The position numbers and the translations under genes were made by a program. A stretch of 64,000 nt of DNA, taken from assembly GCF_007989825.1 (NCBI RefSeq), contig NZ_BJUA01000009.1, positions 62,001 to 126,000 on the forward strand, read 5' to 3'. Below are positions 45,837-54,185 of the stretch, piece after piece. The notes beneath the pieces were generated by a model that made no database searches, was not told the DNA's origin, and saw only the letters and a list, made by a program, of their open reading frames with translations. Positions within the stretch are counted from its first letter, which is position 1. Every line of letters begins with the position of its first letter. Source of the DNA: Cellulomonas persica. GTDB taxonomy: Bacteria > Actinomycetota > Actinomycetes > Actinomycetales > Cellulomonadaceae.

Positions 45837-46898
45837 TCAGCAGGCGCTGTAGCGGTGGCCGGGCTTGCCCGGTGGGACGAGGTCGCGGTCGCGCAGGATC
45901 GTCAGCGGTGCGCGGTCGGGCAGGCCGCACACCTGCGCGAACGTCAGGTCCGCGTCGTCGAGGGCTTCGGGGTACTCGATCTGCAGGACGTGCGTGCCGT
46001 AGACGTCGGTGTAGGCGGCGCACTCGTCCCAGGCCGCGCACGACTCGGTGACGGCGAAGTCGAAGCCGAGCCGGTCGTGCGCGAACCGGCTGATCTCGGC
46101 GGCGTTCTTCTGCGCGATGGCCAGTCCGGAGGCATGGGCCAGGTCGACGTAGGCGGCGGCGAGCGCGTGAGCGCCGGCCTTGTCGATCGCCGTGAACCGG
46201 GTCCAGGTGTCGAGGTTGTCGATCTCGACCGCGTCGAAGCCGTGCCGCGCGCAGCCGGTCACGACCGGACCGAGGATCGCCAGGATGCCCGCGCGTTGCG
46301 CTGCCGTGGACGGGTCGAGCACGTACTCGTCGGGCCAGTCCGGGTCCACGACCAGGTCGCCGTGCTTGTCGTGCAGGAGCAGGTCCTGGTGCTTGCGCCA
46401 CATCGAGGCGTCCCCGGGCTGCGTCTGGAAGCCGTTGACGTAGCAGATGTTGTACGAGCCGGACAGCGGCGTCGCCGTGGCGTCGCGCGCGACGACGTCG
46501 ATGGCGCGCGTCGTCCCGCCGACGCGGACGGTCGGCGACGTGCCGCCGAGCTGGTAGTCGAACACCCCCGACGTGGGCGGCAACGTGATCTCCGGGGCCG
46601 GAGCCGGATCCGGGGCGGGGGCCGGCGCGGGTCCGGGGGCGGGTGCGGCGGTCGGGCGCGCGGCAGGAGCGGACGGTGCGGTGCCCGCGGTCGGTGCGGC
46701 CGTGGTCGGAGGCGTGGCGACGGCCGTGGCCGCAGCGGTCGGCGGTGCGCTGGGCGCAGAGGGCGCTGACGGCTCGGCGGTGGTGGTCGTGCCGGCCGTC
46801 GGGGCCGAGGGTGACGGCCGGGCCTCGTCGTCCCCGTGCGTGCACGACGCCAGCAGCAGGGCGACGACGACGGGGAGGGCAAGGACTGCGGGCCGCAC
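45837..46898 (-). CDS. GH114-type endo-alpha-1,4-polygalactosaminidase-like lipoprotein
   Basis: This is a 353-residue lipoprotein: the signal peptide ends LLLASC, a lipobox. A Pro/Ala/Thr-rich linker follows for about 90 residues, then a TIM-barrel domain. TSGVFDYQLGG, ICYVNGFQTQPGDAS, GFDAVEIDNLDTW (acidic active-site residues), GLAIAQKNAAEI and DFAVTESCAAWDEC match the GH114/DUF297 family that cuts alpha-1,4-galactosaminogalactan. It probably acts at the outer cell surface on an amino-sugar polymer. GTG 46896-46898 has GGAGG upstream. The frame continues upstream but without a signal-peptide start. Confidence 0.88.
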   Translation of the reverse strand: MRPAVLALPVVVALLLASCTHGDDEARPSPSAPTAGTTTTAEPSAPSAPSAPPTAAATAVATPPTTAAPTAGTAPSAPAARPTAAPAPGPAPAPAPDPAPAPEITLPPTSGVFDYQLGGTSPTVRVGGTTRAIDVVARDATATPLSGSYNICYVNGFQTQPGDASMWRKHQDLLLHDKHGDLVVDPDWPDEYVLDPSTAAQRAGILAILGPVVTGCARHGFDAVEIDNLDTWTRFTAIDKAGAHALAAAYVDLAHASGLAIAQKNAAEISRFAHDRLGFDFAVTESCAAWDECAAYTDVYGTHVLQIEYPEALDDADLTFAQVCGLPDRAPLTILRDRDLVPPGKPGHRYSAC

Positions 46899-47062
46899 GA
46901 GGCCTCCGGGGTGGTGGCGAGCCCGTCCGACCGACGGGTCCCGGCGAGTGTAGGCACGTCGGTCGGACGACGAACCTGTCGGCGCGCCACGGTCGGGTGG
47001 CAGGGTGGCTCCCGGGCGGGTGGTGGCGTCGCGTGCCTGCCGGGTCCGTGCGGAGGGGACGC

Positions 47063-47854
47063 GTGGCGGAGCAGACAGCACGACGAGACGAGACGCGCAC
47101 GCCCGCGCACCGCTGGCGTCGGCTCGCGATCGAGGTGCTGCTCCTGCTCGTCGGCGCTGTGCTGTTCTTCCGCGTGCACCACCTGGTCGGGACGGACCTG
47201 GCCCGCGCGACGCAGAACGCCGAGCACCTCATGTCCCTCGAGCGTGCGGTGGGCCTCGACATCGAGCTCGGGGCGAACCGGTGGCTCGCGGGCCAGCCGG
47301 TGCTCGTCGCCGCGTCGGTCCTCTACTACCGGCTGTACTACGTCCCGCTCGCGGGCGTGCTGGTGTGGCTCCTGCTGCCGCGCGCGGACACGTACCGCGT
47401 GCTGCGCGTGACGATCCTCGTCGTCGCCGTCCTGGCGCTGCTGTGCTACTGGCTGCTACCGATGTCCCCGCCACGGTTCGCGATGCCGGGGATCGTCGAC
47501 ATCGTCGCGGAGAACGACCCGGTCGCCGGTGAGGGGACGCGCGACCTCGCGAGCGGCGAGAACCACTTCTCGGCGTTCCCGAGCATGCACGTGGGGTGGT
47601 CCTCGGTGGCCGCGTACCTGGTGTGGTTCACGCTGCGGCGCGAGCATCCGCGGGCCGCGTGGCTCGCGTGGCTGTTCCCGGCGGGCATGGTCGTCGTCGT
47701 CATCGTGACGGGCAACCACTACGTCCTCGAAGTCGTCGGCACGGCGGTGGTGCTGACGCTCGCGCTGGTGGTCACGCGCCCGTGGGCACGGACGACGAGC
47801 ACCGCCGACGCACGGGACGGCGGTCGACGGGCCGACGGCGCCGCAGCGCGCTGA
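47063..47854 (+). CDS. PAP2-superfamily membrane phosphatase/transferase
   Basis: This is a 263-residue protein with about five to six membrane helices. ENHFSAFPSMHVGWSSVA carries the catalytic histidine motif and GNHYVLEVVGTAVV the second histidine, as in type 2 phosphatidic acid phosphatases and inositol-phosphotransferase-like members. It would remove or transfer phosphate on a lipid or polyprenyl carrier at the outer membrane face. GTG 47063 follows GGAGGGG by about five bases. It is divergent from the GH114 gene, which could suggest a role in surface polymer metabolism (inference). Confidence 0.87.
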   Translation: MAEQTARRDETRTPAHRWRRLAIEVLLLLVGAVLFFRVHHLVGTDLARATQNAEHLMSLERAVGLDIELGANRWLAGQPVLVAASVLYYRLYYVPLAGVLVWLLLPRADTYRVLRVTILVVAVLALLCYWLLPMSPPRFAMPGIVDIVAENDPVAGEGTRDLASGENHFSAFPSMHVGWSSVAAYLVWFTLRREHPRAAWLAWLFPAGMVVVVIVTGNHYVLEVVGTAVVLTLALVVTRPWARTTSTADARDGGRRADGAAAR

Positions 47855-47924
47855 CCTGCGGCGTCACCGCCGCCCACGCGAGGGCTCGCAGGTGCGGAAC
47901 CGCGTGGCGTGGCCCGGTCGTAGG

Positions 47925-48488
47925 TCAGCGCCCGCGCAGCGCGTGGTCGGCGGCGGTGACGATCCAGGCGAAGCTCGCGTCGAGGTCGGTGTCGAGCTGG
48001 AACCCGCCCGCGGCCTCGAGGACGGCGAAGCCGTGGAACAGGCTGCGCAGCATCCGCAGCGCGTGGATCCTGTCCTCGGGTGCCACGGGGTAGCCGACGA
48101 GCACCGCGGACAACGAGTCGAGCACCCGCGCGCTGGCCGCGACGAGCTGTTCGTCGGGCTCGTCGGCGTCGATGCGGACCGTCGCGGCGTACCGGCCGGG
48201 GTGCGCGACGGCGTAGCTGCGGATCGCGCGGGCGGCGGCGTCGAGCGCGTCCTTGCCGGCGCGACCCTGCAGCGCGTCGCGCAGCGCGCCGCCGAGCTCG
48301 GTGAGCGCGAGCACGGCGATGCGCCGGCCCAGGTCCGCCTGGCCGTCGACGTGCTTGTAGAGCGACGGGGTGCGGACGCCCAGCCGATCGGCCAGCACGC
48401 TCATGGTCACGTTCGGGAGCCCGACCTCGTCGGCCAGCGTGGCGGCGGCCGCGACGACGACCCCGCGGTCCAGCCCGGCCCTAGGCAC
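47925..48488 (-). CDS. TetR-family transcriptional regulator
   Basis: This is a 187-residue repressor. The helix-turn-helix is AATLADEVGLPNVTMSVLAD with RLGVRTPSLYKHVDGQADLG. The C-terminal domain contains PGRYAATVRIDADEPDE and LRSLFHGFAVLEAAGGF, the TetR_C WHG-type region. GTG 48486-48488 overlaps the upstream hydrolase gene by eight bases, so both come from one transcript. It probably binds the twin operators at 49328-49363 and controls its own operon. Confidence 0.92.
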   Translation of the reverse strand: MPRAGLDRGVVVAAAATLADEVGLPNVTMSVLADRLGVRTPSLYKHVDGQADLGRRIAVLALTELGGALRDALQGRAGKDALDAAARAIRSYAVAHPGRYAATVRIDADEPDEQLVAASARVLDSLSAVLVGYPVAPEDRIHALRMLRSLFHGFAVLEAAGGFQLDTDLDASFAWIVTAADHALRGR

Positions 48489-49314
48489 GCGCGTGCGCCC
48501 GCAGGAAGGAGAGCACCAGGGCGGCGGTCTCGTCGGGGAACTGGGCGTGCGGGTAGTGCCCGGCGCCGTCGACGACCTCCAGCCGGGCGAGCCCGGCGGG
48601 CATCGCGGCGACGATCGCCTCGCCCTCCGCGCGCGGGTCCGCCCAGTCCGGGTCGAGCGAGCCCTCGACGACGAGCACGGGGCACCGCACCTTCGCGAGC
48701 TGCTCGTGGGCGTCCACGGCGGGCGTGGCCATGCGCCGCATCGCGCGCATGCGGCCGGGCTCGCGCAGGTTCTCGGCGTTGCGCCGGAGCTGGTCGTCCC
48801 AGTCGGCGGGGCGGCGCCCGGGGTAGGCGACCTCGAGGTACTTGTGCCACCACCTGACGCTGCCGAGCGCGCCGGTCAGGAGCAGCCGCAGCATGCCGGT
48901 GCGGTACCGGCCCACTCGCAGGTCGCCCAGGCTCATCGCCTGCTTGCGGGTGAACGGCGCGAGCTCGACGATCCCTGCGACGAGCTCGGGCGCCTGCGCC
49001 GCGGCGATCGTCACGGCTCCGCCGGACAGTGAGTGCCCGACGAGGACGGCCTGACCGCCGCCGAGGTGGCGGACGAGTGCGAGCAGGTCGCCGGCGACGG
49101 CGGTTCGGCTGTAGGTGGGCCACGTGTCGCTGGACTCGCCGCAGCCGCGCAGGTCGATTGTCGCGACGCGGTAGCCGGCGGTGACCAGCTGGGGTGCCAT
49201 GAAGCGGTAGGCCGCGCGGTTGTCCCCCATGCCGTGCGCGAGGACGACGAGCGGGCCCGTCCCGGTGACGTCGTAGGCGAGGGTGCCGCCGTCGACGGTG
49301 AGGTGCTCGGTCAT
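48481..49314 (-). CDS. Alpha/beta hydrolase
   Basis: This is a 277-residue cytoplasmic hydrolase. VVLAHGMGDNRAAYRF is the oxyanion-hole region, VLVGHSLSGGAVTIAA the nucleophile elbow with the catalytic serine, EGSLDPDWADP the acid and GAGHYPHAQFPDETA the histidine. The substrate is not deducible; esterases, lactonases and epoxide hydrolases share these motifs. It is the first gene of an operon with the TetR regulator, suggesting it removes the ligand sensed by the regulator (inference). Confidence 0.9.
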   Translation of the reverse strand: MTEHLTVDGGTLAYDVTGTGPLVVLAHGMGDNRAAYRFMAPQLVTAGYRVATIDLRGCGESSDTWPTYSRTAVAGDLLALVRHLGGGQAVLVGHSLSGGAVTIAAAQAPELVAGIVELAPFTRKQAMSLGDLRVGRYRTGMLRLLLTGALGSVRWWHKYLEVAYPGRRPADWDDQLRRNAENLREPGRMRAMRRMATPAVDAHEQLAKVRCPVLVVEGSLDPDWADPRAEGEAIVAAMPAGLARLEVVDGAGHYPHAQFPDETAALVLSFLRAHARA

Positions 49315-49327
49315 GCTGGACTCCCTG

Positions 49328-49363
49328 GCTAATGCGGTTAGCCGTAAAGCTAATAGCGTTAGC
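49328..49363 (-). promoter_or_regulatory. Twin TetR-type operators
   Basis: GCTAATGCGGTTAGC (49328-49342) and GCTAATAGCGTTAGC (49349-49363) are two near-identical dyads 21 bases apart centre to centre (two helical turns). They lie just upstream of the hydrolase start at 49314. This spacing allows two dimers on one face of DNA. Confidence 0.82.
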
Positions 49364-49388
49364 CAGCGTCGTCAAGCGCAGCCGCGCG

Positions 49389-50147
49389 TCAACCGTTCGT
49401 CGAGGCCGCGTCCGACTCGATCGCCGCCAGGTCGCGCACCGCGTACCGGTGGTGCTCCCACTCCTCCTCGAGGATCGTGTGCAGGCACGAGAGCGTCGTC
49501 TCGGGGTACTCGGGCGCCCATGGGTTCGCCCGGACGGCCTCGAGCTCGTCCGCCGTCACGTTCGCGATGAAGTCACGCACGAGCGCGACGTGCTCCGCGC
49601 GTGAGGCCAGCACCTCGTCGTACGTGGGGTGCTCCGACGAGAACACCGACGGGTCGTGGCCGTCGGACTCGTACTCGGAGTTCGGCACGCCGATCGGGTC
49701 GTACGGCTGCTCCACCCCGAGCACCGCCTTGCGCAGCCACACGTCGGTCGCCATCACCAGGTGCCGCAGCGTCTGCGCGAACGACCACTCGCCGTCCACC
49801 TGGACGTCCACCGATCCGGGCGGCATCGCGGCGGCCCGGTCGAGCGTTGCCGCCCACGTGCGCTCGACCGCGTCCCACGCGAAGCGCAGGCCCTCGGGAT
49901 CGGCTGCGCGGCGCAGCTCGCGGCCCGGGAACCGCTTGTCGAGCTCGGCGTCGACGAACGCCACGACGTCGACGCCGTTGACCAGGAACGGCTCGCTGAG
50001 CCACGGTGCGTCGAGTTCCGCCCCCTGCAGCTCGACGCCGCGCATCACGGCGCCCGACAGGTCGGAGCGGACGAACCGCGCCCCGGACAGGTCGGCGTCC
50101 ACGAACTGCGCGCCACGGAGCTGAGCGGACCGGTCGAACGTGACCAC
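49389..50147 (-). CDS. Pentapeptide-repeat plus DinB-like protein
   Basis: This is a 252-residue protein. Residues 5-45 are short pentapeptide repeats (AQLRGAQFVDADLSGARFVR, LSGAVMRGVELQGAEL). The rest is a DinB/mycothiol-transferase-like four-helix bundle (DGEWSFAQTLRHLVMATDVW; LSCLHTILEEEWEHHRYAVR) with histidines positioned to bind a metal. DinB-fold enzymes in actinobacteria often move mycothiol or other thiols onto toxic electrophiles; the substrate is unknown. GTG 50145-50147 follows GGAGG by seven bases. Confidence 0.85.
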   Translation of the reverse strand: MVTFDRSAQLRGAQFVDADLSGARFVRSDLSGAVMRGVELQGAELDAPWLSEPFLVNGVDVVAFVDAELDKRFPGRELRRAADPEGLRFAWDAVERTWAATLDRAAAMPPGSVDVQVDGEWSFAQTLRHLVMATDVWLRKAVLGVEQPYDPIGVPNSEYESDGHDPSVFSSEHPTYDEVLASRAEHVALVRDFIANVTADELEAVRANPWAPEYPETTLSCLHTILEEEWEHHRYAVRDLAAIESDAASTNG

Positions 50148-50263
50148 GGATGCCTCCCTGAGCAGGTGTCGCACCGTCGTCCGGCGGCCCCGCCACTCTC
50201 GCGAACCCCCTCACACCCGTCAACCCCGCGCCCCGGCACCACCCCCGACAGGGCTGATCGAGG

Positions 50264-52435
50264 TCAGGTGAGGAGGACGAGCTGGCGGGTGGCGCGGGTC
50301 ATCGCGACGTAGCGGTCCACGGCCGCCTCGATCCCCGCGGCCTCGGCCGGTGCGGGGGTGGGCTGGGGGCCGGGCGGGGAGGGTTCGACCAGGACGACGA
50401 GGTCGAACTCCAGGCCCTTGGCGAGCTCGGGCGTCAGCGATCGCACGCGCGGCGAGTCCGGGAAGGTGGGGTCACCGATCACGCACGCGACCCCGTCGTC
50501 GTGCGCCGCGAGCCAGGACGACACGACCGACGCGAGGTCCCGCACCCGCCCGTGCACCACGGGCCGGCCGGTGCTGCGCACGGACGTCGGGACGTTCGCG
50601 TCGGGCAGGACCGCGCGGATCACCGGCTCGGCCTCGCGCATGACCTCGGCGGGCGTGCGGTAGTTGATGCTCAGGGACGTCATCCGCACGTCGGTCAGCC
50701 CGACGCGCGCGAGCCGATCGGCCCACGACGAGGCGAACCCGTGCCGGGCTTGCGCGCGGTCGCCCACGATCGTCAGGCTGCGCGACGGGCAGCGCGCGAG
50801 CAGCATCTGCCACTGCGCGTCCGTGAGCTCCTGCGCCTCGTCGACGACGACGTGCGCGAACGGCCCGGCGAGCGGGTCCGCCGGCGCGTCGGGGAGCGCG
50901 CCCGGGTCGACGAGCGCGTCGCGCAGGTCGCCGCGCCGCAGCATGCTCATGACCTGCAGCTCGGAGTCGTCGGACTCGACGAGCCGGTCGACGACGTCGT
51001 CCATGGCGGCGCGCTCGGCCGCCTCGGCCGCCGCTGCCCGGCGCCGCCGCGCGGGTGCGGACGCGTCGCCGAGCCGTCGGCGGGCGGCGTCGAGCAGCGG
51101 CAGGTCGTCGAGCGTCCAGGCCCAGGGGTCGTCGCGCTGCAGGAGCGCGACCTCGTCGGGCGTCAGGTGCGGTGCGCACACGCGCAGGTAGGCGGGGACG
51201 GACCACAGGTCGGCGACGAGGTCGGTCGCCTCGAGCAGGGGCCACGCGCGGTGCAGCGCGCCGACGAGGTCACGGTCCCGCGCGAGCGCCGCGCGCAGGC
51301 GGTCGGCGGGCACCTCGTCGTCGTCCACCTTGGCGACCAGGATCTCGACGAGCTCGTCCCACACCTGCTCGCGGGCCTCGTTGTGCGGCGTGCCGGGCTC
51401 GGCGGCGTCGAACGCGTCGGCCCAGTCCGACGGGCTCACCCACAGGTCCGCCCACGGCGTCTCGACGAGCATCCCGTCGCGCGGCGGCCGCTCGGAGAAC
51501 CGCACCGCGGGCTCGATCGCGCGCACGAGGTCCGCCGACGCCTTGAGCCGGGCGACCGCCGCGTCCCGCTCCGGGACTGCCGTGGCGCCCTCGGGGACCA
51601 GGTCGCGCAGCGTGCAGGTGCGCACGCCCTCCTCGCCGAGGCTCGGCAGCACGTCGGAGACGTAGTCGAGGTACGGCTGGTGCGGCCCGACGAACAGCAG
51701 TCCGCCGCGCCGGTGCCCGAGCCGCGGGTCGGCGTACAGCAGGTAGGCCGCGCGGTGCAGCGCGACCACGGTCTTGCCGGTCCCGGGACCGCCGTCGACG
51801 ACGAGCGGGCCGCGCGACCCGGCGCGGATGATGGCGTCCTGGTCCGCCTGGATCGTCCCGAGGACGTCGCGCATCTGCGCGGAACGGGCGCTGCCGAGCG
51901 ACGCGATGAACGCCGACTGGTCGTCGAGGGCCGCGTGGTGGGCCAGGCCCTCGGGCGTGAACACCTCGTCCCAGTAGTCGGTGACCCGCCCGCGCGTCCA
52001 CCGGTACCGGCGCCGGCTGGTCAGGCCCATCGGGTTCGCGTGCGTCGCGGCGAAGAACGGCTCCGCGACGGGTGAGCGCCAGTCGACGAGCAGCCTGCGC
52101 CCGGAGGCGTCGGTGAGCCCGAGCCGTCCGACGTACACCGTCTCGTCGTCGGCGCCCACGGCGCGCCCGAGGCACAGGTCCAGGCCGAACCGGCGCAGCA
52201 GGTGCAGCCGCGCGGTGAGCCGGTGCACCTCCTGGTCGCGCTCGAGCGCGGCGGTCCCGCTGCGGCCGGGTTCGCGGCGCGCGGCCGCCAGGCGGCGGGT
52301 CAGGTCGTCGACCTGCTGCTCGAGGCTCGTCGCGATGGCCGCGAAGTGCTGCTCGTCGCGCTCGATCAGCGCGGGGTCGGCCTTGGCGGACAGCCGCTCG
52401 GGGAGGTCGAACGCGGTGGTGGGGAGGACGGGCAC
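50264..52435 (-). CDS. helR: HelD-type helicase HelR, RNA polymerase recycling factor
   Basis: This is a 723-residue UvrD-like ATPase. An N-terminal coiled coil (IERDEQHFAAIATSLEQQVD to about residue 90) would enter the secondary channel of RNA polymerase. GGLGLTD-type beta region and VDWRSPVAEPFF are HelD signatures. Walker A VVDGGPGTGKTVVALHRAAY, Walker B AHVVVDEAQELTDAQWQML and motif VI DRYVAMTRATRQLVLL frame the motor. HelR displaces stalled polymerase and rifamycins from polymerase, giving rifampicin tolerance. The rifamycin-associated element directly upstream supports this assignment. GTG 52433-52435 is chosen with GGAG about nine bases upstream. Confidence 0.92.
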   Translation of the reverse strand: MPVLPTTAFDLPERLSAKADPALIERDEQHFAAIATSLEQQVDDLTRRLAAARREPGRSGTAALERDQEVHRLTARLHLLRRFGLDLCLGRAVGADDETVYVGRLGLTDASGRRLLVDWRSPVAEPFFAATHANPMGLTSRRRYRWTRGRVTDYWDEVFTPEGLAHHAALDDQSAFIASLGSARSAQMRDVLGTIQADQDAIIRAGSRGPLVVDGGPGTGKTVVALHRAAYLLYADPRLGHRRGGLLFVGPHQPYLDYVSDVLPSLGEEGVRTCTLRDLVPEGATAVPERDAAVARLKASADLVRAIEPAVRFSERPPRDGMLVETPWADLWVSPSDWADAFDAAEPGTPHNEAREQVWDELVEILVAKVDDDEVPADRLRAALARDRDLVGALHRAWPLLEATDLVADLWSVPAYLRVCAPHLTPDEVALLQRDDPWAWTLDDLPLLDAARRRLGDASAPARRRRAAAAEAAERAAMDDVVDRLVESDDSELQVMSMLRRGDLRDALVDPGALPDAPADPLAGPFAHVVVDEAQELTDAQWQMLLARCPSRSLTIVGDRAQARHGFASSWADRLARVGLTDVRMTSLSINYRTPAEVMREAEPVIRAVLPDANVPTSVRSTGRPVVHGRVRDLASVVSSWLAAHDDGVACVIGDPTFPDSPRVRSLTPELAKGLEFDLVVLVEPSPPGPQPTPAPAEAAGIEAAVDRYVAMTRATRQLVLLT

Positions 52436-52510
52436 GTCATCAGCTCCGTGGTCCGCGTGCGCTCGGCGCGCACGGCAGGGGTCGGGGGCCGACGAGTCTG
52501 CGCCGTGAGG

Positions 52511-52531
52511 GGGGCCTTGCCGCAAGACCCC
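52511..52531 (-). promoter_or_regulatory. Rifamycin-associated element (RAE) upstream of helR
   Basis: On the minus strand the core CTTGCGGCAAG is flanked by GGGT and GCCC, matching the published 19-base RAE at 18 positions as I recall it. RAEs drive rifamycin-induced genes in actinobacteria. A TATAGC -10 box lies just upstream (plus-strand 52538-52543), placing the RAE at the start of the transcript. Confidence 0.85.
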
Positions 52532-52553
52532 TGTGCCGCTATACCTTGAAAGT

Positions 52554-52576
52554 GGAGAGCACCGGACGTGCTCTCC
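52554..52576. terminator. Hairpin between the head-domain gene and helR
   Basis: GGAGAGCAC (52554-52562) and GTGCTCTCC (52568-52576) form a perfect 9-bp stem with a five-base loop. It lies 49 bases after the minus-strand zinc-ribbon gene and insulates the helR promoter. Confidence 0.75.
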
Positions 52577-52624
52577 TTTCTCGTTCCCCGGGCCTGATCG
52601 GGCGTCAGGGTGCGGTCGTCGGGC

Positions 52625-53080
52625 TCAGCCGCAGTAGTCGCAGATCCCAGTGCCGGGCAGCGTCGTCGAGCACGTCGGGCAGATGGCGGCGACGCGCTCG
52701 GGTGCGGCCGTGCTGCGTCGCGTCGAGGTGGCACGTGGGGTGGTCGCGCGGGACGCGGCCTTCGCACGGGCCGACGAGCGGGCCGCGCTGCGCACCGCGG
52801 CGGTGGGCTCGGTGACCTCGAAGCCGCGCTTGCGGACCAGGGTGACCGCGGCGGCCAGGCTCGCGGTGATCTCGTGCGCGGGGGCCAGGCGTCCGGTGCC
52901 GAAGCGGTGCGCGACGCCGAGCACGGCGGGCAGGTCGTACGAGGTGCCGCCGTGCACGATCGCGTAGTCGTCGTTCGCCGTGAACCCGTAGACCCCGAGG
53001 AAGTCGTCACGGCCGCGGGTGTCGTACTCCGCGATCGACTGGAGGATGTGCTGACGCGTCACGCCGGAGAAGGTGGCCAC
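52625..53080 (-). CDS. ScoMcrA-type head domain with C-terminal zinc ribbon
   Basis: This is a 151-residue protein. Residues 1-90 (FSGVTRQHILQSIAEYDTRG, RDDFLGVYGF, YAIVHGGTSYDLPAVLGVAH) match what I know as the N-terminal head domain of ScoMcrA-like restriction nucleases. Here it stands without the nuclease. A basic Ala/Arg/Thr-rich linker leads to a zinc ribbon CPTCSTTLPGTGICDYCG. It could be a DNA-binding adaptor or regulator; its function is unknown. The start is GTG 53078-53080. A McrA-like HNH protein lies 40 kb away in the defence island. Confidence 0.75.
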   Translation of the reverse strand: MATFSGVTRQHILQSIAEYDTRGRDDFLGVYGFTANDDYAIVHGGTSYDLPAVLGVAHRFGTGRLAPAHEITASLAAAVTLVRKRGFEVTEPTAAVRSAARSSARAKAASRATTPRATSTRRSTAAPERVAAICPTCSTTLPGTGICDYCG

Positions 53081-53359
53081 CCCTCGAGCCTACGACTCCC
53101 GCAGCCCGTCCCGATCGGGGCGGAGGTCCGCCGTCGGCCCGGGGCAGGTCGGTCGGTGCGTGCTGAGCAGCGGGTTCGGCAGCGCGCCCAACCCGGCCGA
53201 CGAGCGTCGCGTGAACTGCAGCGACGCATCTCACACAGCCAACTCCTCACCAGCACGCGCACCCGTCGATCCGTAGGGCTGAAGGCCCATGTGCGACAAG
53301 GGGGACGCACGGGACGATGTGCGCGAGATGGACGCGCGTCCAAGAGCGGAGAGGGTGTC

Positions 53360-53977
53360 GTGAGTGTGATGGGGGCGGCCACGGGCGCCGACATGCCCGA
53401 CGTCGCGAACGTGCTCGGCGAGGCGTTCGAGGACGACCCGGTGATCCTGAGCATGGTCGGCGAGGGCCCGGGCCGCCGGGAGCGCGCGACCCACTTCTTC
53501 ACCGCCCTCCTGCGCGCCGAGCTCGGCTGCGGGGTCGTCGTGGACGTCGCACGCGACCTCGGTGGCGCGGTGATCGGCGCCGCCGTGTGGGAGCAGCCGC
53601 AGGCGCCGAGCGCGACCCTGCCCGCGCTGCTCGGTCAGACCCGCACCTTCGTCCGCGCGTTCGGCGTCACCGGCATCCCGCGCGCTCTCACGACGAGGGC
53701 CGCGCTCGCCCGCTGCCGGCCGACGTCCCCGCACTGGTACCTCGGTCAGATCGGCGTCGCGGCGTCCGCGCGCGGGGTCGGCGTGGGCTCGGCGCTGCTC
53801 GCGCACCGGCTGCGGCACGTCGACGACGCCCGCAGCGGCTCGTACCTCGAGTCCTCGACCGAGCGGAACCGTGCGCTGTACCTGCGGCACGGGTTCGAGG
53901 AGCACGGGGTGATCGCCGGGGTCCGCTCCGCCGAGCCCGTCGCGATGTGGCGCGAGCCTGCGGCCGCGGGCGTCTGA
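53360..53977 (+). CDS. GNAT-family N-acetyltransferase
   Basis: This is a 205-residue acetyltransferase. The acetyl-CoA loop lies in LGQIGVAASARGVGVGSALL (Q/R-x-x-G-x-G/A form), followed by SYLESSTERNRALYLRHGFE, the usual end of the GNAT fold. It transfers acetyl from acetyl-CoA to an amine; the acceptor is not known. GTG 53360 is preferred since GGAGAGG lies five bases upstream; ATG 53369 is the alternative. Confidence 0.88.
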   Translation: MSVMGAATGADMPDVANVLGEAFEDDPVILSMVGEGPGRRERATHFFTALLRAELGCGVVVDVARDLGGAVIGAAVWEQPQAPSATLPALLGQTRTFVRAFGVTGIPRALTTRAALARCRPTSPHWYLGQIGVAASARGVGVGSALLAHRLRHVDDARSGSYLESSTERNRALYLRHGFEEHGVIAGVRSAEPVAMWREPAAAGV

Positions 53978-54096
53978 CCGCCCGCACGCACGCGGCGCGC
54001 TGACCTCGCGAGACGCGCTCGTCGGTCGCATTACGCAACGACCCTGTGCGCAAAAACCGGCTCTGACCTGCGGCATCGCCCCGGTCGGAGTGCTGG

Positions 54097-54112
54097 CGTG
54101 ATCTGCGTCACG
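54097..54112 (+). promoter_or_regulatory. CRP/GlxR-like site upstream of the DUF1540 gene
   Basis: CGTGA (54097-54101), six bases, TCACG (54108-54112) fits the CRP-family pattern GTGA-N6-TCAC. TACCGT (54117-54122) directly downstream is a good -10 box, so the site would cover the -35 position. Confidence 0.6.
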
Positions 54113-54185
54113 GGTCTACCGTCGGAAGACGACGAGCCCCGCAGCTCGGCACCGTCCACCTGGACCCGTCCCCCGGAGGCGCACC

